From: Arthrobacter sp. ISL-30 | GTDB taxonomy: Bacteria > Actinomycetota > Actinomycetes > Actinomycetales > Micrococcaceae | NCBI RefSeq assembly: GCF_018613855.1 | Contig: NZ_JAGGPK010000017.1 | Location: 52,255 to 116,254 of the forward strand | Direction: 5' to 3' | DNA: 64,000 bases | In this document: one piece after another, positions 1-8,528 of the stretch | How the letters are laid out: the number at the start of each line of letters is the position of its first letter | How positions within the stretch are numbered: the stretch's first letter is position 1 | The notes under the pieces: generated by a model | Database searches by the model: none | What the model was told of the DNA's origin: nothing | The model's input: only the letters and a program-made list of their open reading frames with translations | Translations under genes and position numbers: made by a program

Positions 1-2
1 CG

Positions 3-353
3 GGAAGGGGAAGACCGCGCACCCGCCCGGACCAGGTCCTGGCAGACAAGGGCTACGCCTCGAGAGCCAACCGCATCTGGCTGGCCGATCGCGGCATCAA
101 GGCCACTATCCCGGAGAAGTCCGACCAGGCAGCCAACCGGAAACGGAAGGGCTCCGCTGGCGGGCGTCCGCCAGCATTCGACAGCGAGGCCTACAAGGGC
201 CGCAACGTCGTCGAGCGGGGATTCAGCCGGCTCAAAGACTGGCGCGGCCTCGCCATGAGATCCGACAAGACCGCACGCAACTACCTCGCCGCCATTCAGC
301 TCGCTGCATCACTCGTCTGGCTAAAAGCCAGCTTTAGCAACAACACTCCCTAG
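3..353 (+). CDS. IS5-family transposase, C-terminal part (cut by window edge)
   Basis: The open frame enters from the left edge and stops at TAG 351-353. The visible product carries the IS5-group signature GRGRPRTRPDQVLADKGYAS, then a basic linker, the KGRNVVERGFSRLKDWRG block holding the catalytic Glu of the DDE triad (E in VVERGF), and a hydrophobic end (AAIQLAASLVWLK). These features match the C-terminal third of IS5/IS427-like DDE transposases, which cut and paste the element. The N-terminal part and left inverted repeat lie outside the window, so intactness cannot be judged. I could not define the right terminal repeat downstream of the stop. Confidence 0.85.
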   Translation, partial: GRGRPRTRPDQVLADKGYASRANRIWLADRGIKATIPEKSDQAANRKRKGSAGGRPPAFDSEAYKGRNVVERGFSRLKDWRGLAMRSDKTARNYLAAIQLAASLVWLKASFSNNTP

Positions 354-561
354 GGAACAGGCCTCAACCACTGGAGGACACTGAGCCTCGCGAGCCAGGG
401 ATGCCCCCCGTGAGAGGGCCAAATGGACTAACACCGACACGTTGTGAGAAGCTTCACAGGTTTTGGTGTGTGGTGTGCGCCACTGCGTCCACCGACCATG
501 CGCACCACCAAACCACATCCCCGACCGCATCACCCACGCTCTTCATGGAGGGAACCCACTC

Positions 562-2103
562 ATGAGCGAAGTCTTATCAGCTATCAATGGCGTTATCTGG
601 AGCGACTGGCTCGTCTATCTCTGCCTCGCCACCGGCGTCTACTTCTCCGTCCGTTCGCGCTTCCTGCAGGTCCGGCACGTCAAGGGAATGATCCTGCAGC
701 TGGTTCGGGGTGAGAAGTCCGCCTCCGGCGTCTCCTCGTTCCAGGCTCTGGCGATGTCCCTGTCCGGCCGCGTCGGAACCGGCAACGTCGCCGGTGTCGC
801 CACCGCGATCGCCTTCGGCGGACCGGGCGCCCTGTTCTGGATGTGGGCAGTTGCCTTCCTGGGCGCGTCGACGTCGTTCATCGAGTCGACCCTCGGCCAG
901 ATTTACAAGACCCGCGACCCGCTGACCGGCGAGTACCGCGGCGGCCCGGCCTACTACTTCTCCCGCGCGTTCGCTCACACCAAGGGCGCCGGTTTCTTCA
1001 AGGTCTACGGCTACGTCTTCGCCGCCGTGACCGTTCTGGCCTGCGGCGTTCTGATGCCGGGTGTCCAGACCAACTCGATGGCCACCGCGATCGGCGGCGC
1101 ATCGACCCTCCCGCCGTGGGTCGTCGCCATCGGCTCCGCCATCGTCCTGGCGCTTGTCATCATCGGCGGCGTCAAGCGGATCGCGAGCGTCGCAGCGTTT
1201 GTGGTGCCGTTCATGGCCGTCGGCTACATCATCCTTGCCCTGATCGTCGTCTTCGTCAATGCTGCCCAGCTGCCGGAAATCCTCTCGCTGGTGTTCCGCA
1301 GCGCCTTCGGCATGGACGCGGCCCTCGGCGCCATCATCGGCCTAGCCGTCATGTGGGGCGTCAAGCGCGGCGTCTACTCGAACGAGGCCGGCCAGGGAAC
1401 GGGCCCGCACGCCGCGGCCGCCGCAGAGGTGTCACACCCGGCGAAGCAGGGCCTCGTCCAGGCCTTCGCGGTCTACATCGACACCCTGTTCGTGTGCTCG
1501 GCCACCGGCTTCCTGGTCCTCTCGACCGGCGCCTACCGCGTCTTCTCCGGCGGCAGCGAGGACGGCGAGATCCTCGCCGAGGGCGGCCTGCTTTCGGCAA
1601 CGGCCACCGTCGGACCCCAGTTTGTGCAGACCGGATTCGACTCTGTCTTCCCCGGCTTCGGCGCCGCGTTCATCGCGGTCACGCTGGTCTTCTTCTGCCT
1701 GACGACGGTCATCGCCTACTACTACATGGCGGAGACCAACCTGCGCTTCCTCGTCGGCGACTCCTCGAGCAAGATGATTCCCGGTATCCGGACCAGCGTC
1801 GGCCGCGCAACCACAATCGCCCTCCAAGCAGCGATCCTCATCGCCGCCGCCTACGGCTGCATGAACACGGCCGCTGACGCGTGGGTGATGGGCGATATCG
1901 GCGTCGGCCTCATGGCCTGGCTGAACATCGTCGGCATCCTGATCCTGCAGAAGCCTGCCTTCAAGGCGCTCAAGGACTTCGAGAGGCAGCAGAAGCTCGG
2001 CCTCGACCCGGTCTTCGACCCGCGGCCCCTCGGCATCACCGGGGCCGCCTTCTGGGAGTCCTACAAGACGGCGGACCGCGAGAAGGAAACCGCGCGGATC
2101 TAG
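562..2103 (+). CDS. Sodium:alanine/glycine symporter (AlsT/AgcS family)
   Basis: A 513-residue multi-pass membrane transporter predicted to import alanine, glycine or a related small amino acid with Na+. The family hallmark GRVGTGNVAGVATAIAFGGPG lies near residues 70-90, followed by about ten further hydrophobic segments and the conserved RGVYSNEAGQGTGPHAAAAA stretch. The ATG at 562 is chosen because GGAGGG precedes it at 548-553 and the product begins MSEVLSAINGVIWSDW, a normal AgcS N-terminus; an upstream in-frame ATG at 463 would add an unrelated basic leader. Length fits the family. The GntR remnant directly downstream suggests former local regulation. Substrate is not determinable from sequence. 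Confidence 0.9.
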   Translation: MSEVLSAINGVIWSDWLVYLCLATGVYFSVRSRFLQVRHVKGMILQLVRGEKSASGVSSFQALAMSLSGRVGTGNVAGVATAIAFGGPGALFWMWAVAFLGASTSFIESTLGQIYKTRDPLTGEYRGGPAYYFSRAFAHTKGAGFFKVYGYVFAAVTVLACGVLMPGVQTNSMATAIGGASTLPPWVVAIGSAIVLALVIIGGVKRIASVAAFVVPFMAVGYIILALIVVFVNAAQLPEILSLVFRSAFGMDAALGAIIGLAVMWGVKRGVYSNEAGQGTGPHAAAAAEVSHPAKQGLVQAFAVYIDTLFVCSATGFLVLSTGAYRVFSGGSEDGEILAEGGLLSATATVGPQFVQTGFDSVFPGFGAAFIAVTLVFFCLTTVIAYYYMAETNLRFLVGDSSSKMIPGIRTSVGRATTIALQAAILIAAAYGCMNTAADAWVMGDIGVGLMAWLNIVGILILQKPAFKALKDFERQQKLGLDPVFDPRPLGITGAAFWESYKTADREKETARI

Positions 2104-2240
2104 TGCAGCAGTGCACCGTGCGCCGCGCCATCCACGCGGCGCACGGTCACACCCCGCTCCGGGCACCTTCTGCATGTCCAACAAACGAATTGCACTTGCT
2201 AGGCTGGAACCCCCGGACACCCACAAAGAGCGGGGCAAAC

Positions 2241-2626
2241 GTGCATCGGGACGCCGCCCGGTTCCTGTCCCAGCCGGTTGTCGCCCAGCCCGGCTCGCCG
2301 CTGGGAGTGGCGGTGTACTCGCGGATCCCCGAGGCCATCCGCAACGGCCTCCTCACTCCCGGATCCATGATCCCCACCGAGACCGAATTCGGCACCGACA
2401 TGAAAGTCATCCGCACCGTGGTCCGCGAAGCCCTCATGCTGCTCGAGGAAGACGGCCTGATCAGGGCGCGGCGCGGCGTCGGGCGCTTCGTCTCGGACAT
2501 GCTCCCCCGCATCGGCATCGAACGCATCCGCCCCTTCGAGGAAGTCCTGGGCAGCACCGGCCAGCAGGTTCATCCGCACGTGGCCAGCATGCTGATGGAC
2601 GAAGACACCCTGGTGGCCCACTGTGA
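2241..2626 (+). pseudogene. Truncated GntR-family (HutC-type) regulator
   Basis: From the GTG at 2241 the frame encodes an intact GntR winged-helix domain (PLGVAVYSRIPEAIRNGLL, VREALMLLEEDGLIRARRGV), closely similar to the complete regulator at 62162-62959. The match runs through RIGIERIRPFEEVLG and fades around position 2600, where the effector domain should begin. The frame then continues into unrelated sequence and stops at 2747. The ligand-binding half is therefore missing. A DNA-binding-only fragment could still occupy operators, but loss of function is the simpler reading. It sits 137 bases after the symporter gene. Confidence 0.8.
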
Positions 2627-2966
2627 CTCCTCGAGTAGTGAACCCTCGCCGTCACGGCAAGTCCTAACGCGACTAACGAGGGCGGAAAATGCCCTGTACG
2701 AGGAGCTCGGCAACGGCACGTACGGGGAGAAGATCCGGCTCGAGTAGGAGCTGATCAACTGGGACTGGGCGCTGGAGCGCATCCTGACAAACCTCTGAAT
2801 CAGGATCGGCAACGAAATGTCCCTGCTCGAGAAGTCTGAAGCTTGAGAGTCTGCGCCTTTGACTGCTCGCATACCGACCTGGGCCGGCAGCGTAGCTAAT
2901 CTATTGGCTGAAGCGGTCTAATTGGGGTTCGTCTCGGGTTGCGGAGTCCCGCGCTCAAGAGAGGCT
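2627..2966. other. Degenerate intergenic stretch between GntR remnant and helicase gene
   Basis: No complete gene is visible. Short open pieces on the plus strand (for example encoding LYEELGNGTYGEKIRLE just before a TAG at 2745-2747) are interrupted by stops and look like scrambled remains of mobile DNA. I do not recognise a family. It forms the breakpoint where the GntR gene loses its 3' half. Confidence 0.4.
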
Positions 2967-5900
2967 TTACTGTGCCACTGCAGCCGCCACCGCGAACACA
3001 TCTGCAGGCATCGGCCGATGGAGCTTCCAAGTGATAGCTATCGGCCTCTCCCCCGAATGCTGGACATAGTCGACTGGACCCAAACACGTGTATGGAACTG
3101 TCAGACCCGTCTCATCGTCGGCAGTATTCCTGGTGAAGAGCAGGATGTGCGACTCGTGTTTCAGCCTGTCCAGATACCGTCGGCCCGTTGGGCTTCCCGG
3201 CGACGTCGCATTTTGCGATTCCCAGTGGAACAGCTCTGGGCTGATGGCGTAGTCCTTGTACATGGTCGTTGCTGAATGCTTCTTGTCGTCCTTGTTAAGT
3301 GTCACAAAGAACGCGTCCGTGGCCGTGACAGGGCACCAGGCGACGCCTTCGCGGTGCTGCACGTTCTTGCCCTTCTCTAGTGAGCCGTACTCCAGTGCGG
3401 CGAGGATTTCTTCCCGCCGATACGTTGCATGGGTCAACAGCGGAATGTGCTGCAGGCCGGCACCCAACGTCTTGGCCGAATGCTTGGAGCGGGCGACTCC
3501 CAGCTTCACGAGCTGCCGGATCTCGCTGCAGACAAACTGATAGCTGCGCAAGTACCCCAGTCCGGCGTCGTATGTTTGAAAACCGCCGGCGTCGTCCCAG
3601 ATGGTGTAGAACAGCATTCGGGCAAACGTCTGCTCTCTTGTTCCAAGCTCTGCGTAGCGGGGCACGTCTGTAGAGACGAGCATGGAATAGGCCTCAGCCC
3701 GTTCGGGATCGTCGACGTGAATTAGCGCCGCCATGCGGCTGAGTAGCTTCTTCTCTTCAGGGTCAGACAGTTCATGGTGCTGGCCCTTGAGGACAGATTC
3801 GAGCGGCGAAAAGCCCTCAATCAGCTGAGCCTGCCTGAGGTAGCCTGTCCAGGAATCCTTAGTTGATCGGTAGATATCCTTGATTTCATTTCCGGACTGT
3901 TCCAGATACGCCTGTAGGTCGAGCTCCCCGTAGGAGGCAATATCCCGGATCAATTGGGCGCGGTTGAAGCGTAGCTGCGACTTGATGTTCTCCAGCACCA
4001 CACCTTGCGCGACGCGGTCCAGGACAATCTGCGAACCTGAAGGCAGGAAAGGGAACTCGTCCTCCACAGCCTTTTCCAGCTCTTTGCGTCCGTAGCCCGT
4101 CAAAGCCCGATATCTCAGATCGAAGCGGAACTCACGTCGCTGCTGGCCGATGAAGTCCAGCACGGTCAGGACTGCCTTGTCGTCTGCGCGGCGCAGCCCT
4201 CGTCCGAGCTGTTGGAGGAAAATCGTCGCGCTTTGAGTAGGCCTCAGTAGCAGGATAGTGTCCACCTCGGGCAGGTCCAGACCCTCGTTGAACAAGTCCA
4301 CCGCGAAGATGCAATTGATCGTGCGATCCCGGAGCCGCCGCAGCGCAAGAGCGCGTTCGTCGTCGTCGGTGTGTCCTGAAACTGCCATCGAGGCGATGCC
4401 TGCACGAGTGAAAACCTCCGCCATGTAAATGGCGTGCTGGACCGAGACGCAGAAGCCGATGGCCCGCATATCCTCTGTGCTAGTCACCTTGTCCCGCAGC
4501 TCGCGGATCACTTTGCCGGCGCGGGCCTCATTGCCGGTATAGAGCGCGTCCAGCTGCGCGACGTCGTAGTTGCCGCGCTTCCATTCGAGGCGGCTGAGGT
4601 CGACGTCGTCGGAGACACCGAAGTAGTGGAAAGGAACCAGCAGATCCGCATCCAGCGCATCCCAGAGCCGGAGCTCACTAGCCCGCCGGCCGTCGAAAAA
4701 CTGCTTGGCAACGTCAACGCCATCGCCGCGTTCCGGCGTCGCCGTCAGTCCGAGTAGCTCCTGGGGCCGGAGGTGGTCCATCAGTTTGCGGTAGGACGGT
4801 GCGTAGGCGTGGTGGAACTCGTCAATAACGACGACGTCGAAATCGTCGGCTTTGATCTTCTCGACTCCCATTGCCGCGATTGATTGAATGCTGGCGAAGA
4901 CATGTTTCCAGTCCTTGGGCTTGTGCTCGCCCACGAACAGCTCGGCGAAGGAACCCTTTTGAAGAACGTCCCGGTATGTGCGCAGGGACTGCTTGAGGAT
5001 CTCTTGGCGATGCGCAACGAAGAGCAGCGTGAGGTCCCTGCCCGCTGCATCGCAGAGGCGTTTGTAGTCCAGGGCGGCGATTACCGTTTTGCCGGTGCCG
5101 GTTGCAGCGACGAGCAGATTCCGGTGGTGCCCCTTGTCGCGCTCTGCCTCGAGGTCCTCGAGCATCTCGACCTGATGCAAGAAGGGCTGGACCTCAAGAC
5201 CGGTCGCCGCTTCTGGTGCCGTTGTAAGTTTGCCACCGTTACGTGCGAGAGCGGCGTCGAGCTTCTCCGCGTCGCGATCTGGATCGTAGCTCTGGAAGGC
5301 GCGCTGTTCCCAATAGCTATCGAAGGTGACCTCGAACTTCTTCAGGAGGGCAGGGGTCGCAACGGCGCTGAGCCGAACGTTCCACTCCAGGCCGTCCAAG
5401 AGCGCAGCGTTGCTCAGATTCGAGCTGCCGACGTAGGCGGTGTGGAAGCCCGAGTTGCGGCGGAGGAGCCAGGCTTTCGCATGCAGCCGGGTGGATTGGG
5501 TTTCGTAGCTGATCTTCACCTCGGCGCCGTAGCGCCTGACCAGTTCATCGATGGCGCGTCGCTCGGTGGCTCCCATGTAGGTGGTGGTTATAACCCTCAG
5601 TTTGACGCCTCGGTCCCTGAGCGACTGGAGGGCCGGCTCAAGGAGACGCAGTCCGGTCCAACGGACGAATGCGCACAGGAGGTCAACCGTATCGGCTGAT
5701 TCAATCTCAGCTCGAAGTTCAGCGGCGAGGTTGGGGTCGTCCTTGCTGTTGGTGAGGAGGGCGGAGTCGCTGAGCTTTGTGGTGGGGCGGCGGAGGTTCC
5801 TTCGTTTGAGGGTGCCTGGGCGGTGCAGGGATTCGAGCAGGCTTGGGCCATCCGTGATGCTGTCGCTGTGCTTCAGCTCACTGAGGAGGCGGTTGGCGAG

Positions 5901-6122
5901 GGTGACCCTTTCATCCGGCTTGGCGGCTGTGAGCGCTTCGCGAACGACGTCGGCAACGTGCCTGGAAAGTACATCAGGGGCTTCTTGCTCATCTAGTGAT
6001 GCAAAAACCGGATGGAGCTCCGGAACTGCCTCGAGCCGCGCTGCAAGGGCGTCGGTCTTGATTAGTTCGTATAACCCTTCTGCCAGCTGCTCTGCTGCCA
6101 GTCCCCCATCAAATGTGTTCAC
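2967..6122 (-). CDS. PLD-domain + DEAD/DEAH helicase + DUF3427 protein
   Basis: A 1051-residue multidomain protein. Residues 140-250 form a phospholipase D-like module with H214-x-K216 (STRLHAKAWLL) and SSNLS. Residues 310-660 are a superfamily 2 helicase core: Walker A ATGTGKT at 340-346, DEFHH at 434-438, TATPER at 460-465, and the arginine-finger motif QQLGRGLRR near 640. The remaining 350 residues match the DUF3427 region in size and character. The start is GTG at 6122 with a weak upstream site. Proteins with this architecture often occur in accessory regions and are suspected to act on foreign or damaged nucleic acid; that role is inferred here. The neighbouring IS elements and gene fragments support an accessory setting. 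The frame is intact. Confidence 0.88.
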   Translation of the reverse strand: MNTFDGGLAAEQLAEGLYELIKTDALAARLEAVPELHPVFASLDEQEAPDVLSRHVADVVREALTAAKPDERVTLANRLLSELKHSDSITDGPSLLESLHRPGTLKRRNLRRPTTKLSDSALLTNSKDDPNLAAELRAEIESADTVDLLCAFVRWTGLRLLEPALQSLRDRGVKLRVITTTYMGATERRAIDELVRRYGAEVKISYETQSTRLHAKAWLLRRNSGFHTAYVGSSNLSNAALLDGLEWNVRLSAVATPALLKKFEVTFDSYWEQRAFQSYDPDRDAEKLDAALARNGGKLTTAPEAATGLEVQPFLHQVEMLEDLEAERDKGHHRNLLVAATGTGKTVIAALDYKRLCDAAGRDLTLLFVAHRQEILKQSLRTYRDVLQKGSFAELFVGEHKPKDWKHVFASIQSIAAMGVEKIKADDFDVVVIDEFHHAYAPSYRKLMDHLRPQELLGLTATPERGDGVDVAKQFFDGRRASELRLWDALDADLLVPFHYFGVSDDVDLSRLEWKRGNYDVAQLDALYTGNEARAGKVIRELRDKVTSTEDMRAIGFCVSVQHAIYMAEVFTRAGIASMAVSGHTDDDERALALRRLRDRTINCIFAVDLFNEGLDLPEVDTILLLRPTQSATIFLQQLGRGLRRADDKAVLTVLDFIGQQRREFRFDLRYRALTGYGRKELEKAVEDEFPFLPSGSQIVLDRVAQGVVLENIKSQLRFNRAQLIRDIASYGELDLQAYLEQSGNEIKDIYRSTKDSWTGYLRQAQLIEGFSPLESVLKGQHHELSDPEEKKLLSRMAALIHVDDPERAEAYSMLVSTDVPRYAELGTREQTFARMLFYTIWDDAGGFQTYDAGLGYLRSYQFVCSEIRQLVKLGVARSKHSAKTLGAGLQHIPLLTHATYRREEILAALEYGSLEKGKNVQHREGVAWCPVTATDAFFVTLNKDDKKHSATTMYKDYAISPELFHWESQNATSPGSPTGRRYLDRLKHESHILLFTRNTADDETGLTVPYTCLGPVDYVQHSGERPIAITWKLHRPMPADVFAVAAAVAQ

Positions 6123-6259
6123 TGCGCCAGGGTATGTGATTGAGGATGTAACAACCAGTAAGGCTCCACGGTCGAAGAGTGCAGTAATTGTCGTACCAAG
6201 GAATTACTCTTGCTCGCGTCAGCAAATGGTAGGTTCCAAATCCTATTTTTGGGGGAACC

Positions 6260-6435
6260 ATGCAGTCAGAACATCTCGAAGTGGTCCCTCCCTGGTCCAA
6301 ACAAGATGCAGTTCTTCAGACGGACCCATCTGGCAGAATTCTGAACATACATTGTGAGGAAGACTGGAACTACATCCGTAGCACCAAACCGGATCTGAAA
6401 TGCCCTATAGATGGGTGCCACCTGACTTGGCTCAT
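6260..6435 (+). pseudogene. N-terminal fragment of a small metal-binding-type protein, interrupted by an IS
   Basis: A strong ribosome site (GGGGGAA) precedes the ATG at 6260. The product begins MQSEHLEVVPPWSKQDAVLQ and reaches LKCPIDGCHLT at about residue 56, a CPxxxC pair that looks like the start of a zinc ribbon. After that the frame runs into DNA belonging to the IS1634-type element. The first part resembles the N-terminus of CoiA-like or related nuclease-associated proteins, but the match is too short to assign. It is divergent from the helicase gene, with 137 bases between the two starts, so the two may once have shared a control region. Confidence 0.5.
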
Positions 6436-6439
6436 TTCC

Positions 6440-7702
6440 TTAGTGCGTGACTTTTGGGCCATGGATCGCGTCGAGGATGCCTTGCTGTTCGGCGTTGATG
6501 TCGGGGGCGGATTTTTGTGTGGTGCCGTTGATGGCGATGGTCGCTGAGCGCAGGGGCCGGAGCTGTTTGATGACGTTGGCGATCGTGAGCCCGGTCCTGT
6601 TCTGGACGGTTCTGGAGACGGCAAGCGCGGCGAACACGATCGTCAGGTGTGCCTCGATCGCATCGCGGGTGCGGTGGAACATGGGCCTGGCCCGCAGGTC
6701 TGTCTTGCTCATCCGGAAGGACTGCTCGACGTGCCAGAGGTCGTGGTAGGAGCCGATGACTTCGGTTGCGGCCATGACCGTCGCCGGGATATTCGTGACG
6801 TAACCCTTGAGGCCGGCCAGTTGCCGGGCACGTGTCAGTGAGGCGTCGTCGAGGCTACGTTTCCCGCCGGTGGTCTTGACGAAGCGTGGGACCCGGGCTG
6901 CCTTCTGTCCCTCGATGACCTCGCGGGCCCGGTTCTCCTGGGCCGTGAGAGTGGTGGCGTCGCGGACAGCTCTCTTGCGGGAGTAGGCCCATACGGCCCG
7001 CCATGAGCCGGGGTTCGTGGCAGGGTCCCAGACGGGTTCAGCGCGCACATCCGTATTGTTCTCGTTCTTGTGTCCGGTTCTGGGTGTGATGGTGTCGATC
7101 AGTTGCCCGTCGCTGAACGCGTCGCCGTGCCAGCGGAAGTGCGAGGCGAGGTCGGCCGGGGCTTTGGTCATCCGGGAGCCGACGATGAACCGCAGGTTCG
7201 CCTCGTCGAGTTCGCGCAGGTTGCCCGCTGAGAGCATGCCGGCGTCGGCCACGACGACCATGTCGGTCAGGTTGTGGCGGGCCTGGAACTGCTTGAAGAT
7301 CGGCACGATGGTCGCGGTCTCGGCCTGGTTGCCTTCGAAGCAGCCAATCTCCAGCGGGAATCCGCCGCGGTCCACGAGCAGGCCGACGACGATCTGCGGG
7401 TCGACGCGGCGTTCCTTTGAGTAGCCGACCTTTCGCAGCGCGTCTTCCTTCTCGGCCTCGAAGTACAGCGTGGTGACGTCGTAGAGCACCAGCGAAACGT
7501 CCCCGCTCGTGCTGGCGTGCTCGAAGCACCAGGTCGCAATCCGGTCGCGGTACTTGCCCGCCGCGGCCCGGGCCAGGGTGCGTTTCATCGTCGCGTAGCT
7601 GGCCGGGGACTGGCCCAGGTCCCGAAGGACTCTGCCGGCATCCAGAAGCGATGTCGGTTCGACGACCCGGGTGAGTATCACCAGGTCGCGGAATTTCGCC
7701 GC
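6440..7702 (-). pseudogene. IS1634-family transposase lacking its N-terminus
   Basis: The frame encodes about 420 residues of an IS4-superfamily, IS1634-type DDE transposase: FRDLVILTRVVEPTS, then VLYDVTTLYFEAEK (first catalytic Asp), VVVADAGMLS (second Asp) and SYHDLWHVEQSFRMSKTDL (catalytic Glu). Reading upstream, an in-frame TAG at 7705-7703 precedes AAKFRDLV, so the first 60-100 residues usual for the family are missing. Beyond that point the DNA encodes a regulator fragment on the other strand. The element thus lost its 5' end, presumably by deletion or recombination, and is probably immobile unless a full copy acts in trans. Its 3' end interrupts the small gene at 6260. Confidence 0.85.
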
Positions 7703-7704
7703 CT

Positions 7705-8181
7705 ACCGATGTTTTGGCGAAGCTGTCCGCGTCACCGGCCGAGTCCCAGGCGGTGAACCGGCTGGTGGACCGGCGGCTGCTGTTTGAATGCGCGGTGACG
7801 CACTATGCGGCGGTCAATGCCACGTCTGAACAGCTGGATGAGCTGGAGCGGCTGACCCGCGAGATGGCAAAGTCCAGCGACTGGTCCTACTACCACCGGA
7901 TGGACGAGCAGTTCCATCAGCTGGTGGGCACGGCGTCGTCCCTGGACACCGCCGTCGAGGTCTGCCACGAGACCCTCGCCGAGCTCTACGACTACCTCAT
8001 CCCCTACCCCATCGAGAAGCTGCACACATCAAGCCGCGACCACATCGCACTCGTGGCAGCATTGCGCGCCGGCAACGTTGAGGAAGCAGTGGAGTTCTCC
8101 CGGAAGCACGTGGACATCCTGCACCGGACGATGTTTATGGGGCTGACGGGCGGCAGAGCCAAAGCCAGCACGTCTGACTGA
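7705..8181 (+). pseudogene. FCD effector domain of a FadR-type GntR regulator, HTH half missing
   Basis: The frame encodes about 155 residues starting LAKLSASPAESQAVNRLVDRR and carrying the all-helical FCD ligand domain: LLFECAVTHYAAVNATSEQ, MDEQFHQLVGTAS with a metal-binding-type D/H pattern, and the final SSRDHIALVAALRAGN (FCD histidine). The N-terminal winged helix expected in FadR-family repressors is absent; DNA immediately upstream belongs to the truncated IS1634 transposase. No good ribosome site precedes the first possible start (TTG 7714). This is the stranded 3' half of a gene destroyed at the IS junction. It is not the missing half of the GntR fragment at 2241, which belongs to a different subfamily. 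Confidence 0.8.
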
Positions 8182-8528
8182 TAGCGCGCTGCGATTGCTG
8201 AGATTTTCCGGCAAAGATACAGCACCCAAATTCGCCGAGCTTGGAGTGCATAGTGCCCAAAGCATCAAGCAATGACAATGATTCGCGATTAATGATCAAG
8301 ATTCGCGCAGTTTTCTCCTAGGAACCAAAATGCGGGCACTTTCTCGGATCTAATCAAATTACTTTGACGCTATTGGGGGAAGCGAAGATGCTATGTCTGC
8401 CGGCTGGATCGGTCTACCGCTTCTGCGGTCTGCGTTCCATGCTGGATTTCCTCCATGCGCGTCCATCACCGCACCCACCCGCACGCTTCGCATCGCACGT
8501 CGGTCAGGTGTCCTATGGAAGGACTCTC
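8182..8528. other. Intergenic region upstream of the TM2-Ltp gene
   Basis: No gene is supported in these 347 bases. Two direct copies of GATTCGCG lie at 8280-8287 and 8300-8307, exactly 20 bases apart (two helical turns), in an AT-richer segment about 220 bases before the next start. They could be a regulator-binding pair; no promoter can be fixed with confidence. Confidence 0.35.

Noticed and set aside
843..1877. Long arginine-rich open frame overlapping the symporter gene
   Set aside because: It is a shifted-frame shadow of a high-GC gene, without family resemblance; similar shadows exist over most long genes here.
2241..8181. Idea that the GntR fragment at 2241 and the FCD fragment at 7705 are two halves of one gene split by insertions
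   Set aside because: The first belongs to the HutC/UTRA-like group (it matches the 62162 protein), the second carries an FCD domain of the FadR group, so they come from different genes.
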